Shown: positions 20,161 through 28,831 of the stretch, piece after piece
Position numbering within the stretch: the stretch's first letter is position 1
How the letters are laid out: each line of letters opens with the position of its first letter
Assembly (NCBI GenBank): GCA_934617065.1
Contig: CAKTTY010000004.1
Span: forward strand, 1 to 64,000
DNA length: 64,000 nt
Direction: 5' to 3'
From: an uncultured Eggerthellaceae bacterium
GTDB taxonomy: Bacteria > Actinomycetota > Coriobacteriia > Coriobacteriales > Eggerthellaceae
Notes under the pieces: generated by a model
The model's input: the letters and a program-made list of their open reading frames with translations, nothing else
Databases searched by the model: none
Told to the model about the DNA's origin: nothing
Translations under genes and position numbers: made by a program

Positions 20161-20197
20161 GGTTGCGTCGTTCATGGAACGGCGCAACATTTGTTTT
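20161..20197 (+). terminator. Terminator after ndk
   Basis: Stem GTTGCGTCGTTC (20162-20173) / GAACGGCGCAAC (20177-20188) with one G-T pair and loop ATG, followed by ATTTGTTTT. Confidence 0.75.
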
Positions 20198-20268
20198 AGG
20201 CGCAATTACGCTACACGACCCTTGATGGCGGCTTTCCGGCAGCTGCACTTATCAGGGGCTCGTTTGAT

Positions 20269-20335
20269 GGGAAAATAGGGACAGGTACCAGATTCCCACT
20301 TCAAGTGGGAATCTGGTACCTGTCCCTATTTTCCC
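20269..20335. repeat. 67-base perfect palindrome (REP-like) between ndk and mreB
   Basis: Two perfect 33-base arms meet at a single central C (around CCCACTTCAAGTGGG). The arms contain GGGAAAATAGGGACAGGTACC. Shorter relatives with the same GGGACAGG-type module and flanking GGGAA/TTCCC arms occur at 62023-62061 and 63602-63630. This resembles palindromic elements mobilised by IS200-like or REP-associated transposases. A stem this long could also block transcription or attract structure-specific nucleases. Confidence 0.8.
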
Positions 20336-20370
20336 TCCTTCACGGTTTCTGCACGTGTATTTATGCTGTG

Positions 20371-20379
20371 TGATAGAAT
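20371..20379 (+). promoter_or_regulatory. Probable mreB promoter (extended -10)
   Basis: TGA followed by TAGAAT fits an extended -10 element 40 bases before the mreB ATG. A clear -35 hexamer is missing, which extended -10 promoters tolerate. Confidence 0.45.
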
Positions 20380-20418
20380 CTGTTCTTACGATTGCACAAT
20401 ACTGTTTAAGGACGATTA

Positions 20419-21474
20419 ATGTCTTTCCTTGATTTCATACAGAACGCCACCTCGTCGTCTTCGTACGACATGGCTATCGACCTTGGCACCGCCAATACAC
20501 TCGTAGCCATCACGGGGCAGGGCATCGTTATCAACGAGCCTTCTGTTGTTGCCATCGAGCGCAGCACCCACCGCGTTCTTGCTGTTGGTCATGAAGCAAA
20601 GAACATGATCAACCATACGCCAGACACCTTTTCTGCAGAGCATCCTCTGCACGATGGTGTTATCGCAGACTATGACGTGACGGAGGCTATGATCTCCGCA
20701 TTCATCAACAAAGCAGCTCCGCGTCGTTACCCTTGGCAGCCAAAGCCGCGTATCGTGGTATGCATTCCTTGCGGTGCCACATCCGTAGAGAAGCGCGCTG
20801 TTTTCGAGGCTACCATTCAGGCAGGCGCTCGCCAGGCGTACCTCATCGAAGAGCCTATGGCTGCTGCCATGGGTGCCGATCTGCCCGTAACCGAGCCTAC
20901 TGGTTCGATGGTTGTTGACATCGGCGGCGGCACCACCGAAGTTGCCGTCATTTCTTTGGGCGGTATCGTAACCTCTTCTTCTCTGCGTCTTGCCGGCAAT
21001 CGTCTTGATGAAGCTATTGCGGTTCATTTGCGTGATCTTCTTGGAATCAAGATCGGTGAACGCACAGCAGAGGTTATCAAGATTAAGATTGGATCCATTC
21101 TGCCCTTTGAAGACGGTCGTGAACGCGACATGATCATCTCTGGTCAGGACGTGCTTACCGAGCAGCCCAAGGAAGTTACCATTCAGTCGGAAGATGTGCG
21201 TGATGCGCTGCAGGCTCCTATCGACGAAATGGTTGTGCATATTAAGGAAACGTTTAAGAAGACCAACCCCGACTTGGCCTCTGACATCATTTCCAACGGT
21301 ATTCTGCTTACGGGCGGCGGCGGTTTGCTCGCAGGTCTGGATCGCTATCTTTCGCAGCAGCTTGAGATTCCGGTTTGGACCAGCGAAACGGCGCTCACCA
21401 ATGTTGTTTCGGGTTGCTTGAAGGTTCTTGAAACCCCCACGGCACTCAAGCAGATTCTTATGAGATCGAAATAG
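20419..21474 (+). CDS. mreB: Rod shape-determining protein MreB (actin-like)
   Basis: Actin-fold ATPase that forms membrane-bound filaments and guides lateral wall synthesis. Nucleotide-binding signatures are MAIDLGTANTLVAI (phosphate 1), MVVDIGGGTTEVAVISLGG (phosphate 2) and ILLTGGGGLLAGLDRYLS (adenosine). Length 351 aa is standard. It is first in the run mreB-mreC-mreD-PBP2-rodA. A membrane-binding N-terminal stretch (MSFLDFIQNATSS) is plausible. Confidence 0.95.
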   Translation: MSFLDFIQNATSSSSYDMAIDLGTANTLVAITGQGIVINEPSVVAIERSTHRVLAVGHEAKNMINHTPDTFSAEHPLHDGVIADYDVTEAMISAFINKAAPRRYPWQPKPRIVVCIPCGATSVEKRAVFEATIQAGARQAYLIEEPMAAAMGADLPVTEPTGSMVVDIGGGTTEVAVISLGGIVTSSSLRLAGNRLDEAIAVHLRDLLGIKIGERTAEVIKIKIGSILPFEDGRERDMIISGQDVLTEQPKEVTIQSEDVRDALQAPIDEMVVHIKETFKKTNPDLASDIISNGILLTGGGGLLAGLDRYLSQQLEIPVWTSETALTNVVSGCLKVLETPTALKQILMRSK

Positions 21475-21490
21475 GAGATCCTTTTACGAT

Positions 21491-22540
21491 ATGGCCCTGA
21501 ATTTGAATGAAAAAAAGATCCCATTCGGCGGCCAACTTGGAGGGACGGGGTTGCTGATCATCTTGTTGGTGGTCTCTCTCGTCCTTGTCGTCGTCTATTC
21601 CCGCGAGGGAGACGAAGGCGCTCTGCATTCTTTGCAAAATACCACATCAGCGGTTTCTTCGCCCCTGTCTTCTGCAGGGACGGCCGCCGGTTCACTTGCT
21701 GCCTCTGCTTCAGCTTCGCTGGAAGACCTTACGGCCGATGGTCAAACCATGAGCCAGTTGAAGGAAAGCAACGCACAGCTTTCCCAGATGGTGGTCGAGC
21801 TTGAAGAGTATCGCCAGGAGGCTTCGCGCCTTGAAGCGCTTATCGGCATTCATGACGTGTACGGATTCTCTTCGGTTGCTGCCCACGTAACAGGCTATTC
21901 CTCCGATTCCTACAATCGCATTATCACCATCGACGTTGGTAGCGCATCTGGCGTGAAGCCGGGATTGCCCGTTATGGGATCTACGGGAGTGGTTGGCCAG
22001 GTGGTTTCCTGCTCAACTTATACATCTGAAGTGCGATTGCTCAACGATGCCCAAAGTGGCGTTGCTGTGATGCTTCAAAACTCTCGCGCCGAAGGCATTC
22101 TTTCTGGATCGGTGGAAGGCGTGCTGTACCTTCAGGGCGTTGATGAGAGCACTGAGGTAAAAGAAGGCGAAGCGGTTATAACCACAGGTCTTGGCGGAGG
22201 CTATTTCCGCGGATTGGTCGTGGGCGTGGTTTCCAAGGTTGAGCAGCGACAGGGTGACGCGACGCGTACCATTGTCATTTCGCCCAACTCGTCGTTTAGC
22301 AATATCAGTGAAGTGCTGGTCGTTTTGGGTATGAGCAATGATGGCGCCGCTTCTAGCGACACCAATGCCGCCAACGCTGTAGTTCAAGCGGTTGGCCCCG
22401 ATGCCCTTTTGAACAAAAATTCAAGCAGCGATGCAAATGCCAGCTCGAGTTCCGACAGCTCTTCGAAGTCGGGCGACTCTTCTAGCTCCGACTCCAAGAA
22501 GAACTCTTCTTCTAACTCTTCTTCTGAGGATGGTGAATAA
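21491..22540 (+). CDS. mreC: Rod shape-determining protein MreC
   Basis: Bitopic membrane protein linking MreB filaments to PBP2/RodA outside the membrane. A transmembrane helix (GGTGLLIILLVVSLVLVVVY, near residues 16-35) is followed by a coiled coil (QLKESNAQLSQMVVELEEYR) and the beta-rich MreC domain (RIITIDVGSASGVKPGLPVM; NDAQSGVAVMLQNSRAEGIL). The last 45 residues are a serine/aspartate low-complexity tail, unusual for the family and probably a flexible exported tail. Starts 16 bases after mreB. Confidence 0.92.
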   Translation: MALNLNEKKIPFGGQLGGTGLLIILLVVSLVLVVVYSREGDEGALHSLQNTTSAVSSPLSSAGTAAGSLAASASASLEDLTADGQTMSQLKESNAQLSQMVVELEEYRQEASRLEALIGIHDVYGFSSVAAHVTGYSSDSYNRIITIDVGSASGVKPGLPVMGSTGVVGQVVSCSTYTSEVRLLNDAQSGVAVMLQNSRAEGILSGSVEGVLYLQGVDESTEVKEGEAVITTGLGGGYFRGLVVGVVSKVEQRQGDATRTIVISPNSSFSNISEVLVVLGMSNDGAASSDTNAANAVVQAVGPDALLNKNSSSDANASSSSDSSSKSGDSSSSDSKKNSSSNSSSEDGE

Positions 22541-22545
22541 CGCCC

Positions 22546-23073
22546 ATGCGTGATTGGATGCTTCCTCTTATCTTTTCTGCGGTTATCGTAGTAATTCAGG
22601 TCGTATTCGCACCGATTCTTACGGTGTTTTCCACGGTGCCGAGCTTTATCGTTTCGTTCGTTTTGGTGCTCTCCATCATGCGCCGACCCGATACCACGTA
22701 TGTTTATGCGTTTGTGCTTGGCCTTATCACCGACCTTCTTACCCATACGCCAGTAGGTCTTACTCCGTTGCTTTTGCTTGTTGCGGTGTTTTGCCTTTCG
22801 CGCGTGTTCGAGGTGCTGGACGATACTTCTTTGGCAATGCCTCTTATCGCCCTGGCGGCAACGCTCCTGGTATTCGAACTGCTATTCGCTATTGCCCTCT
22901 TGATTTTTGGCTATCAAGGGTCGTTCTTCGAGATCTTCGCTCAGCGCGTGATCCCTGCCGCAATCTTGAACTCTTTGATCGCGGCTTTGCTCTTTGTTAT
23001 CATGCGCCGCTTGCCGTTTGCTCAGCCTTCCAATGAAGCATGGCAGGTTCCTACCTCGGGCCGATTCCGCTAA
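22546..23073 (+). CDS. mreD: Rod shape-determining protein MreD
   Basis: Small integral membrane protein of the elongation complex. About five hydrophobic helices cover most of its 175 residues; the segment RRPDTTYVYAFVLGLITDLL with an Asp in a helix is typical of MreD. Sequence similarity in this family is low, so the assignment leans on size, hydrophobicity and position 5 bases after mreC and just before PBP2. Confidence 0.85.
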   Translation: MRDWMLPLIFSAVIVVIQVVFAPILTVFSTVPSFIVSFVLVLSIMRRPDTTYVYAFVLGLITDLLTHTPVGLTPLLLLVAVFCLSRVFEVLDDTSLAMPLIALAATLLVFELLFAIALLIFGYQGSFFEIFAQRVIPAAILNSLIAALLFVIMRRLPFAQPSNEAWQVPTSGRFR

Positions 23074-23088
23074 GGGTAGGGGGAACAC

Positions 23089-25179
23089 GTGCTTTCCGCT
23101 ATTCTCACTACTTTTGCCGCCCTTGTTGTATTGGGCGTTATCCTCGCTGTCGTGTTCCGTGTGCGTGCCAATTCTGCTCATTCGAGAGCTGCCGATCGTA
23201 TGCGAGTGCGCTCTGTAACATCGGTTGGTATTGCCGCAGAAACGCCAAAGACCACGCATAGCGCTGCGCCGAGCGGCCCCTCTATGGGCGGTGGTGTTGC
23301 TGCGGGCGAGGGCTTGCGCAATCGCTTCACTGCGGTTGGCGTCATTGCATTGGGCATTTTTGGTGCGCTCACCGCTAAGCTTTTCGGCTTGCAGATCATT
23401 GAGGCTGCCAGTTATAGCGAAGAGGCAGATGCTAACCTCTACACTACGGTAAATACGCCGGCTCCCCGTGGTGTCATCTACGATGCAAATGGCATTGCTA
23501 TGGTTGCAAACCGCCAGGTGCAAACCGTTCTTGCCGATGCGGATGTTGCAAAGAACTCTGATGTGATCTTGCGCCTCTCTTCCCTTCTGGGAATTCCCTA
23601 CGAAGTGGTGCGTTCTCGTATTCTTGATTCTTCTTCTGGCGCTCAAAGCCAACGAGTGGTGGCAAGTGATGTGAAGCTGCGCGATATCGCGTATATTTCC
23701 GAACATCGCGATGCCTTTCCCGGCGTCAGCACGCAGATTCGCACCACGCGAACCTATCCCTATGGTGCGATGGCAGCTCATGCCTTGGGTTATACGGGTA
23801 CCGCTTCCGAAGACGACTTGAAGAACGCTGCCGAGGGCCGCGATATCCAGTCTGGTGACGCCGTGGGCAAAAGCGGCATCGAACAAACCTACGATTCGCT
23901 GCTTGCCGGTGACCATGGTCAACGTGTTTTGGTGACAAACGCCGCTGGTGTGGTTCAACAGGTGGTAGGAGAGACCGCCCCGAGCAAGGGCAATGATGTA
24001 TACCTGACCATCGACGCCAAGGTTCAGCACGTGGCTGACCGTGTGCTTCAGGATGCGGTGCGCCATGGAACCGGTACTGCGGCATCATGCGTTGTGATGG
24101 ATGTGAATACGGGCGGCATCGTGGCGCTTTCGAACTATCCAACCTATGCACCCGAGCATTTTATTGGCGGCATTTCCCAAGACATGTGGGACGCCTACCA
24201 AACCGAGGAGTCCCATTATCCGTTGATGAATCGCGTTATCGCAGGTACATACCCTGCGGCATCGTGCTTCAAGGCATTTACCAGCCTGGCTGGTTTGACC
24301 TATGGGTTTGCGGATACGTCTCGCGTCTGGGACTGTCAGGGCACTTGGACGGGTTTTGGCGACAGCTTCCCGCAGAAGTGCTGGCAGAAGTCGGGCCATG
24401 GGTGGCTGGGCTTGCGTGAGGGCATCGTCGTTTCCTGCGACGTTGTATTCTACGAAATCGCAAAGAGCTTCTACGATGCCCGTGCCTCCATCGGTGATGA
24501 GGCCATGCAGGATTTCGTTAAGGAATTCGGCTATTCGGCTGCTACAAAGATCGACCTTTCCGGTGAAGCGGAGGGCCGTATCCCCACACCTGCATGGAAA
24601 AAGGAGTATTTCAAAGACGTCCCCGAAGAGGCTCAGTGGCTGCCTGGCGATATGTCGAACATGGTTATCGGCCAGGGCTATGTTCTAGTTACGCCCATTC
24701 AGGTGGTTCGTGCTTATGGTGCGGTTGCAACGGGAAAGCTTTTACGTCCGCATCTGCTGAAGGAGGCTCGCAATTCGCTGGGCGATACGGTGCTCTCCTA
24801 TGGCACAGTCGAAGATACGGCGCCCCAGGTAACAGAGGCAAATCTTAAAATCGTGCGCGATGCTTTGCGTGGTGTGGCTACGGAAAACGAAACCGTTTCT
24901 GCCGAATTCAATAAGTATTCTTGGGCTGCTGCGGCAAAAACCGGTACTGCCGAGGTTGCTGGCAAGGAAGATATGGCGTGGTTCTCCTGCTATGCTCCTT
25001 ACGACAATCCTCAGTTTGCAATGTGCGTGTGCGTCGAGGAAGGCGGCTCGGGCGGTTCTGTTGCTGCTCCTTTGGCGGGCCAAATCATGGATGCCGCAAT
25101 TCAGTCTGCAGCGGGTACTTTGGAAGAAGATATGAGCGCAATTGCAGCAACGGAGGTGAGCGTTGGTGGCTCAAATTAA
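23089..25179 (+). CDS. mrdA: Penicillin-binding protein 2 (elongation transpeptidase)
   Basis: Class B transpeptidase that cross-links peptidoglycan during elongation, working with RodA. Active-site motifs are SCFK (SxxK, near residue 391), SCD in VVSCDVVFYEIA (SxN position, Asp as in many PBP2 proteins) and KTGTAEVAG. A dimerisation domain begins with PAPRGVIYDANGIAMVANRQ. It begins with GTG behind AGGGGGAA. Unusually, two hydrophobic helices precede the catalytic part: residues 3-23 and about 80-103, separated by a soluble linker; most PBP2s have one. Its 3' end overlaps rodA by 17 bases. Confidence 0.93.
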   Translation: MLSAILTTFAALVVLGVILAVVFRVRANSAHSRAADRMRVRSVTSVGIAAETPKTTHSAAPSGPSMGGGVAAGEGLRNRFTAVGVIALGIFGALTAKLFGLQIIEAASYSEEADANLYTTVNTPAPRGVIYDANGIAMVANRQVQTVLADADVAKNSDVILRLSSLLGIPYEVVRSRILDSSSGAQSQRVVASDVKLRDIAYISEHRDAFPGVSTQIRTTRTYPYGAMAAHALGYTGTASEDDLKNAAEGRDIQSGDAVGKSGIEQTYDSLLAGDHGQRVLVTNAAGVVQQVVGETAPSKGNDVYLTIDAKVQHVADRVLQDAVRHGTGTAASCVVMDVNTGGIVALSNYPTYAPEHFIGGISQDMWDAYQTEESHYPLMNRVIAGTYPAASCFKAFTSLAGLTYGFADTSRVWDCQGTWTGFGDSFPQKCWQKSGHGWLGLREGIVVSCDVVFYEIAKSFYDARASIGDEAMQDFVKEFGYSAATKIDLSGEAEGRIPTPAWKKEYFKDVPEEAQWLPGDMSNMVIGQGYVLVTPIQVVRAYGAVATGKLLRPHLLKEARNSLGDTVLSYGTVEDTAPQVTEANLKIVRDALRGVATENETVSAEFNKYSWAAAAKTGTAEVAGKEDMAWFSCYAPYDNPQFAMCVCVEEGGSGGSVAAPLAGQIMDAAIQSAAGTLEEDMSAIAATEVSVGGSN

Positions 25180-26347
25180 CGAGATCAGCTCTTTGCGCAT
25201 GCAGGATCCTGCGGTGGCTCGCGCTACGCGCCCTCGTAGATTCAAGTATGTAAACCCTTCGTTCTACCTGTTCGCCCTTTTGCTGGTTGGATATGGCCTT
25301 ATCGTTCAGTTCTCGGCTACATCTGCCGATGCCGACTACAGCTTTGCCCGTCAGCTTTCAGGCGTTGCGGTGGGTGTGGTCTTGTTTGTGCTTATCACGC
25401 GCATGGATTACCATGCCCTTTCCGGCTATACCACATTGTTCCTGATCATCAATGTTGTCTTGCTCCTTTCGCCTCATTTGCCAGGCATTGGCGTAGAAGT
25501 TAACGGTGGTCGCTCCTGGATCAACATAGGCACTCAGATTCAGCCAGGCGAATTCGCGAAGATCACTATGGTGTTGTTGGCGGCTTCGGTTATGGCGCGC
25601 TACGGTGGTCGCCTTAACGACCTGCGTGAGTACTTGAAGGCGCTTGGCATCATGGCGGTGCCCTTCGTTTGCGTGATGACTCAGCCCGACTTCGGCACAG
25701 GTTTGGTGTATTTGGTCATTGCTGCCTTTGCCCTGATTATCGGTGGTGCCGATTGGCGTTTCATGGTGGGAACGGTTCTTGCCGTTATCCCTCTATGTGC
25801 TGCAATCTTGATCATCGACCCCATTGCCGACCAAATCGCTGGTCACGACGTGCTTCTGAAGGACTACCAAAAGTCACGCTTGATGGTGTTCTCGGACTCT
25901 ACATATGACACTTCGGGCGATGGCTACAATTCGCAGCAGGCGAAGATTGCTATTGGCAGCGGCGGACTGTTGGGCAAGGGCTTTATGCAGGCAACCCAAT
26001 CGTCCATGGGCTTTTTGCCCGAGGCGCCAACCGACTTCGTCTTCTGCATCTTGGCAGAAGAGTTCGGCTTTGTGGGTGCGCTCGTTTTGCTCGCATGCTA
26101 TATCGGTCTGATTGTCACCTCGGTACACGTCGCACGTGGTGCCAGCGATCTTTTCGGCACCATCATCGTTATATGCATTGTTGGCATGTGGCTCTTTCAG
26201 ATCCTTGAGAATATCGGTATGGACTGCGGTCTCATGCCTATTACGGGTATTCCGTTGCCGTTCATCAGTTACGGCTCATCGTTTATGGTTGTGAACTTCG
26301 TGATGTTGGGTTTGATAAACTCTGTTTGGGTTCATAGCGGACGCTAA
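25163..26347 (+). CDS. rodA: Peptidoglycan glycosyltransferase RodA (SEDS family)
   Basis: Polytopic SEDS protein that polymerises lipid II into glycan strands. About ten membrane helices; conserved blocks are NGGRSWINIG, QPGEFAKITMVLLAASVMARY (with PGE-F-K), QPDFGTGLVYL and the ending MDCGLMPITGIPLPFISYGSS. SEDS proteins are RodA or FtsW; position directly after PBP2 and mreBCD favours RodA. GTG start inside the end of the PBP2 gene suggests translational coupling. Length 394 aa is usual. Confidence 0.93.
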   Translation: MVAQINEISSLRMQDPAVARATRPRRFKYVNPSFYLFALLLVGYGLIVQFSATSADADYSFARQLSGVAVGVVLFVLITRMDYHALSGYTTLFLIINVVLLLSPHLPGIGVEVNGGRSWINIGTQIQPGEFAKITMVLLAASVMARYGGRLNDLREYLKALGIMAVPFVCVMTQPDFGTGLVYLVIAAFALIIGGADWRFMVGTVLAVIPLCAAILIIDPIADQIAGHDVLLKDYQKSRLMVFSDSTYDTSGDGYNSQQAKIAIGSGGLLGKGFMQATQSSMGFLPEAPTDFVFCILAEEFGFVGALVLLACYIGLIVTSVHVARGASDLFGTIIVICIVGMWLFQILENIGMDCGLMPITGIPLPFISYGSSFMVVNFVMLGLINSVWVHSGR

Positions 26348-26363
26348 CGCGAAAGGGGATCGC

Positions 26364-27437
26364 ATGAAACTTCCAATTGATATTCCCGCTTTATTGACGG
26401 CGGCAATCGATATCGATAAAGCGTGCTCTGTCTCGGTTTCTGCAAATATCCTTATCGACGAGTCGGCAACGCCGGAGTTTCAGGTGTTCGTTCGATCGGG
26501 GTTCAATAGCGAATCTGCGAATTCCCGCGTTATGGTGAGCTATTTCCCTACCCAGACACCTGATGCGCACGTTGCGAGCGACATTGCGGTTATTGCTGCA
26601 GGCTCGAACCCTGATGTCGGGAAGATCGCAGCTGGGTTCCGCGAGCAGGGGACGCCCGTTCTGGTTGTTGCCGAAAACGCAGAAGCGGTCCGTAATGCTG
26701 CGGCGAAGGCTGGCTATGCTATTCCCGACGAAGATCTGATTTCGCTTGGTAAAGGCGAAGCCCTGAGCGAAGAGCTTCGCGGAACGCTTGCAGACGAAAT
26801 CGGCGCATGGATTGTTCGCGCCGATTCAGAAAAGCGCTTGGCCTTCTCTATTGCCTATCCGTTCGTACGCCGCCCCTTGGCATATGAATCGATTCGCACC
26901 ACTTCTCTGCAGAATGCTGGTGTTGGGGTCGTTGTCTTCGTTCCTGGCGCCGATATGCCAATCATGACCGCAAATCAAGCAAAGATGGTATTGCAGATCG
27001 CAGCTGCCTACGGACATCCCTTGAGCGCCGATAGGGTGAAGGAAGTTGCTGGCGTTATTGCTGGAGGCTTTGTATTCCGCGGGGTTTCCCGTCAGCTTGC
27101 GGGAGCTATTCCGGCGCTTGGTTGGGCAGTGAAGGGAACCATGGGCTATGTGGGCACCCAAGCCATCGGTCATGCGGCAATCGAGTATTTCGAAGGCGGC
27201 GGCGATGTTGCTGGTTTGGCTGCGCTAGTTGGAAAAACCACTTCCGTGGCCGCTGAAGCTGCGGAAACCGTTGCCAGCAAACCAGCGGTGAAAACGGTTG
27301 TTGCCGCCGTGGCGCCAAAGGCGAAGAAAGCAGCCGTGGTTGCTCTGGATGCCGCTGCGCCCGTTGCTAAGTCGGCAGCTAAAGTTGCATGGAAATCTCT
27401 AAAACCAGGTCGCAGGAACAAGGGCAAGCGCCTGTAA
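26364..27437 (+). CDS. DUF697-type protein with a P-loop-less GTPase-like N-terminus
   Basis: Hypothetical protein of 357 aa starting 16 bases after rodA behind AAAGGGGA. Residues about 175-275 resemble the DUF697 membrane-associated helical domain that normally follows a small GTPase (IMTANQAKMVLQIAAAYGHP; GVIAGGFVFRGVSRQLAGAI; GYVGTQAIGHAAIEYFEGGG). The N-terminal 170 residues have alternating hydrophobic strands (DIAVIAAGS, PVLVVAEN) but no GxxxxGK[ST] P-loop and no NKxD motif, so GTP hydrolysis is unlikely. The C-terminus is Ala/Lys-rich and basic (VAPKAKKAAVV..., GRRNKGKRL). Its place at the end of the elongation cluster suggests, without proof, a link to wall synthesis. Confidence 0.7.
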   Translation: MKLPIDIPALLTAAIDIDKACSVSVSANILIDESATPEFQVFVRSGFNSESANSRVMVSYFPTQTPDAHVASDIAVIAAGSNPDVGKIAAGFREQGTPVLVVAENAEAVRNAAAKAGYAIPDEDLISLGKGEALSEELRGTLADEIGAWIVRADSEKRLAFSIAYPFVRRPLAYESIRTTSLQNAGVGVVVFVPGADMPIMTANQAKMVLQIAAAYGHPLSADRVKEVAGVIAGGFVFRGVSRQLAGAIPALGWAVKGTMGYVGTQAIGHAAIEYFEGGGDVAGLAALVGKTTSVAAEAAETVASKPAVKTVVAAVAPKAKKAAVVALDAAAPVAKSAAKVAWKSLKPGRRNKGKRL

Positions 27438-27628
27438 CACTGCTTATTCGTCGGCTGGCCTTTGATTCGTTTCGGCTGTTTCGTATAGAACGTTGCAAAG
27501 GGATTGGCTTTTTGCTGAATGGCATATGTGCATGCGGAACGATCTGTTTTCTTATTTGAGAAAACTTTTTTAAAAAGGTTCTTGCGCGATGATTCCGTTC
27601 CTGTATACTATCTATCGCTGTCGCACAT
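27438..27628. other. Gap before tRNA-Asp 1
   Basis: About 190 bases without a gene. The distal part contains the tRNA promoter; nothing else is recognised. Confidence 0.4.
27583..27612 (+). promoter_or_regulatory. Promoter of first tRNA-Asp
   Basis: TTGCGC and TATACT separated by about 16 bases stand just upstream of the tRNA. The second tRNA-Asp has an analogous TTGTGC / TAAACT pair with 17-base spacing. Confidence 0.55.
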
Positions 27629-27705
<77 letters not shown>

Positions 27706-27716
27706 GCTTACGTATT

Positions 27717-27744
27717 AAAGGTTCGCCAATGGCGAACCTTTTTT
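27717..27744 (+). terminator. Terminator of tRNA-Asp 1
   Basis: Stem AAAGGTTCGCC / GGCGAACCTTT with loop AAT and a T6 tract. Confidence 0.85.
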
Positions 27745-27769
27745 GTATGGCTTTAGCCCGCCCTCTGCG

Positions 27770-28510
27770 CCTTTGGCGCGAGAGGCAATAACCCACCCGC
27801 TATGCGGGTGGACGGCAACCTGCTTTACAAAACCACCCTCCCGACGGATATTGACGATTGTTCAGGCCGTCAAAAATCCGAGTCGGAAAGGTGGTGGTGG
27901 CCATGGCCCAGAAGGCCTACAGCCTGTCGCACACGAAGTGGATGTGCAAGTACCACATCGTGTTCACGCCGAAGTATAGGCGCAAAATCATCTACAACCA
28001 AATCAGGGACGACGTCGGCCGGATCCTGCGGAGGCTCTGCGAGTACAAGGGCGTCGAGATAATCGAGGGGCACCTGATGCCCGACCACGTGCACATGCTG
28101 GTGTCGATACCGCCGAAGTACAGCGTGTCGAGCGTGATGGGCTATCTCAAGGGGAAGAGCTCGCTGATGATATTCGACAAGCACGCGAACCTCAAGTACA
28201 AGTTCGGCAACCGCAAGTTCTGGTCCGAGGGCTGCTACGTCTCGACCGTCGGCCTGAACGAGGCGACGGTGGCGAAGTACGTCCGGGAGCAGGAGGCGGC
28301 GGACATCGCGCTGGACAAGCTGAGCGTCAAGGAGTACGAGGACCCGTTCAAGAAAAGGTAGCGCCCCCGGCGGGCCGGTTCGACCGGCCTGCCACGGGTC
28401 AAGGGCGATTGGGCCTGAACAGGGTGAAGGCCGGCGTCTTTAGGCGCTGGCCGGCATCCCTTGGGTTATACCCTAAGAGCAAACTACCCGCTATGCGGGT
28501 AGTCCTGATT
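27770..28510 (+). mobile_element. IS200/IS605-family element (tnpA only)
   Basis: The element surrounds a single Y1 transposase gene. A hairpin CCACCCGC-TAT-GCGGGTGG (27793-27811) stands at the left and ACTACCCGC-TAT-GCGGGTAGT (28483-28503) at the right; both share CCCGCTATGCGGG. Such subterminal palindromes recognised as single-strand hairpins are typical for IS200/IS605, which have no terminal inverted repeats and make no target duplication. Exact cleavage ends cannot be fixed from the sequence alone. No tnpB accessory gene is present. The higher GC of the transposase gene relative to its flanks supports acquisition by transfer. Confidence 0.75.
27903..28361 (+). CDS. tnpA: IS200-type transposase TnpA (Y1 HUH)
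   Basis: Single-strand DNA transposase of 152 aa. The metal-binding HUH motif lies in HLMPDHVHMLVSIPP and the catalytic Tyr in AKYVREQEA; KWMCKYHIVFTPKYRRK near the start and KFWSEGCYVSTVG are also typical. All these residues are intact, so the protein looks functional. ATG at 27903 is preferred to an in-frame start 15 codons earlier because AAAGGTGG lies directly before it and IS200 TnpA proteins are about 150 aa. The codons end almost entirely in G or C, unlike neighbouring genes. Confidence 0.93.
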   Translation: MAQKAYSLSHTKWMCKYHIVFTPKYRRKIIYNQIRDDVGRILRRLCEYKGVEIIEGHLMPDHVHMLVSIPPKYSVSSVMGYLKGKSSLMIFDKHANLKYKFGNRKFWSEGCYVSTVGLNEATVAKYVREQEAADIALDKLSVKEYEDPFKKR

Positions 28511-28566
28511 TTCTCTGGTATTGAGTTCATCTCTCTGCGCCTCATGATGCCTTTCTGCGCAATTGA

Positions 28567-28658
28567 GTTATGGGCAAAAGGAGTTTTGCGCTAATTCGGG
28601 CTCATATGCCATCGACTAGCCAGACACATTTTGCCCTATAGCTCCTTTTGCCTATAAC
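28567..28658. repeat. Inverted repeat with 58-base loop
   Basis: GTTATGGGCAAAAGGAG (28567-28583) is repeated inverted at 28642-28658 with one mismatch. It may be a remnant of a miniature element or a structured RNA; no family recognised. Confidence 0.5.
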
Positions 28659-28831
28659 CTCCATAGGACTGTTCCGGACATCGCCATGCAGTGCTGAACC
28701 TGGTCCATCGCATTCATCGCCGCTCGTAGCTACGCTCCAAATCCACCCATTTATAGCGCATTCCCTATGCTGCTCGAAGTGCTGCTGGGCAAACCTTGCT
28801 TACAGCGCCATCCTGAAGTTGCCTCGGGAGC

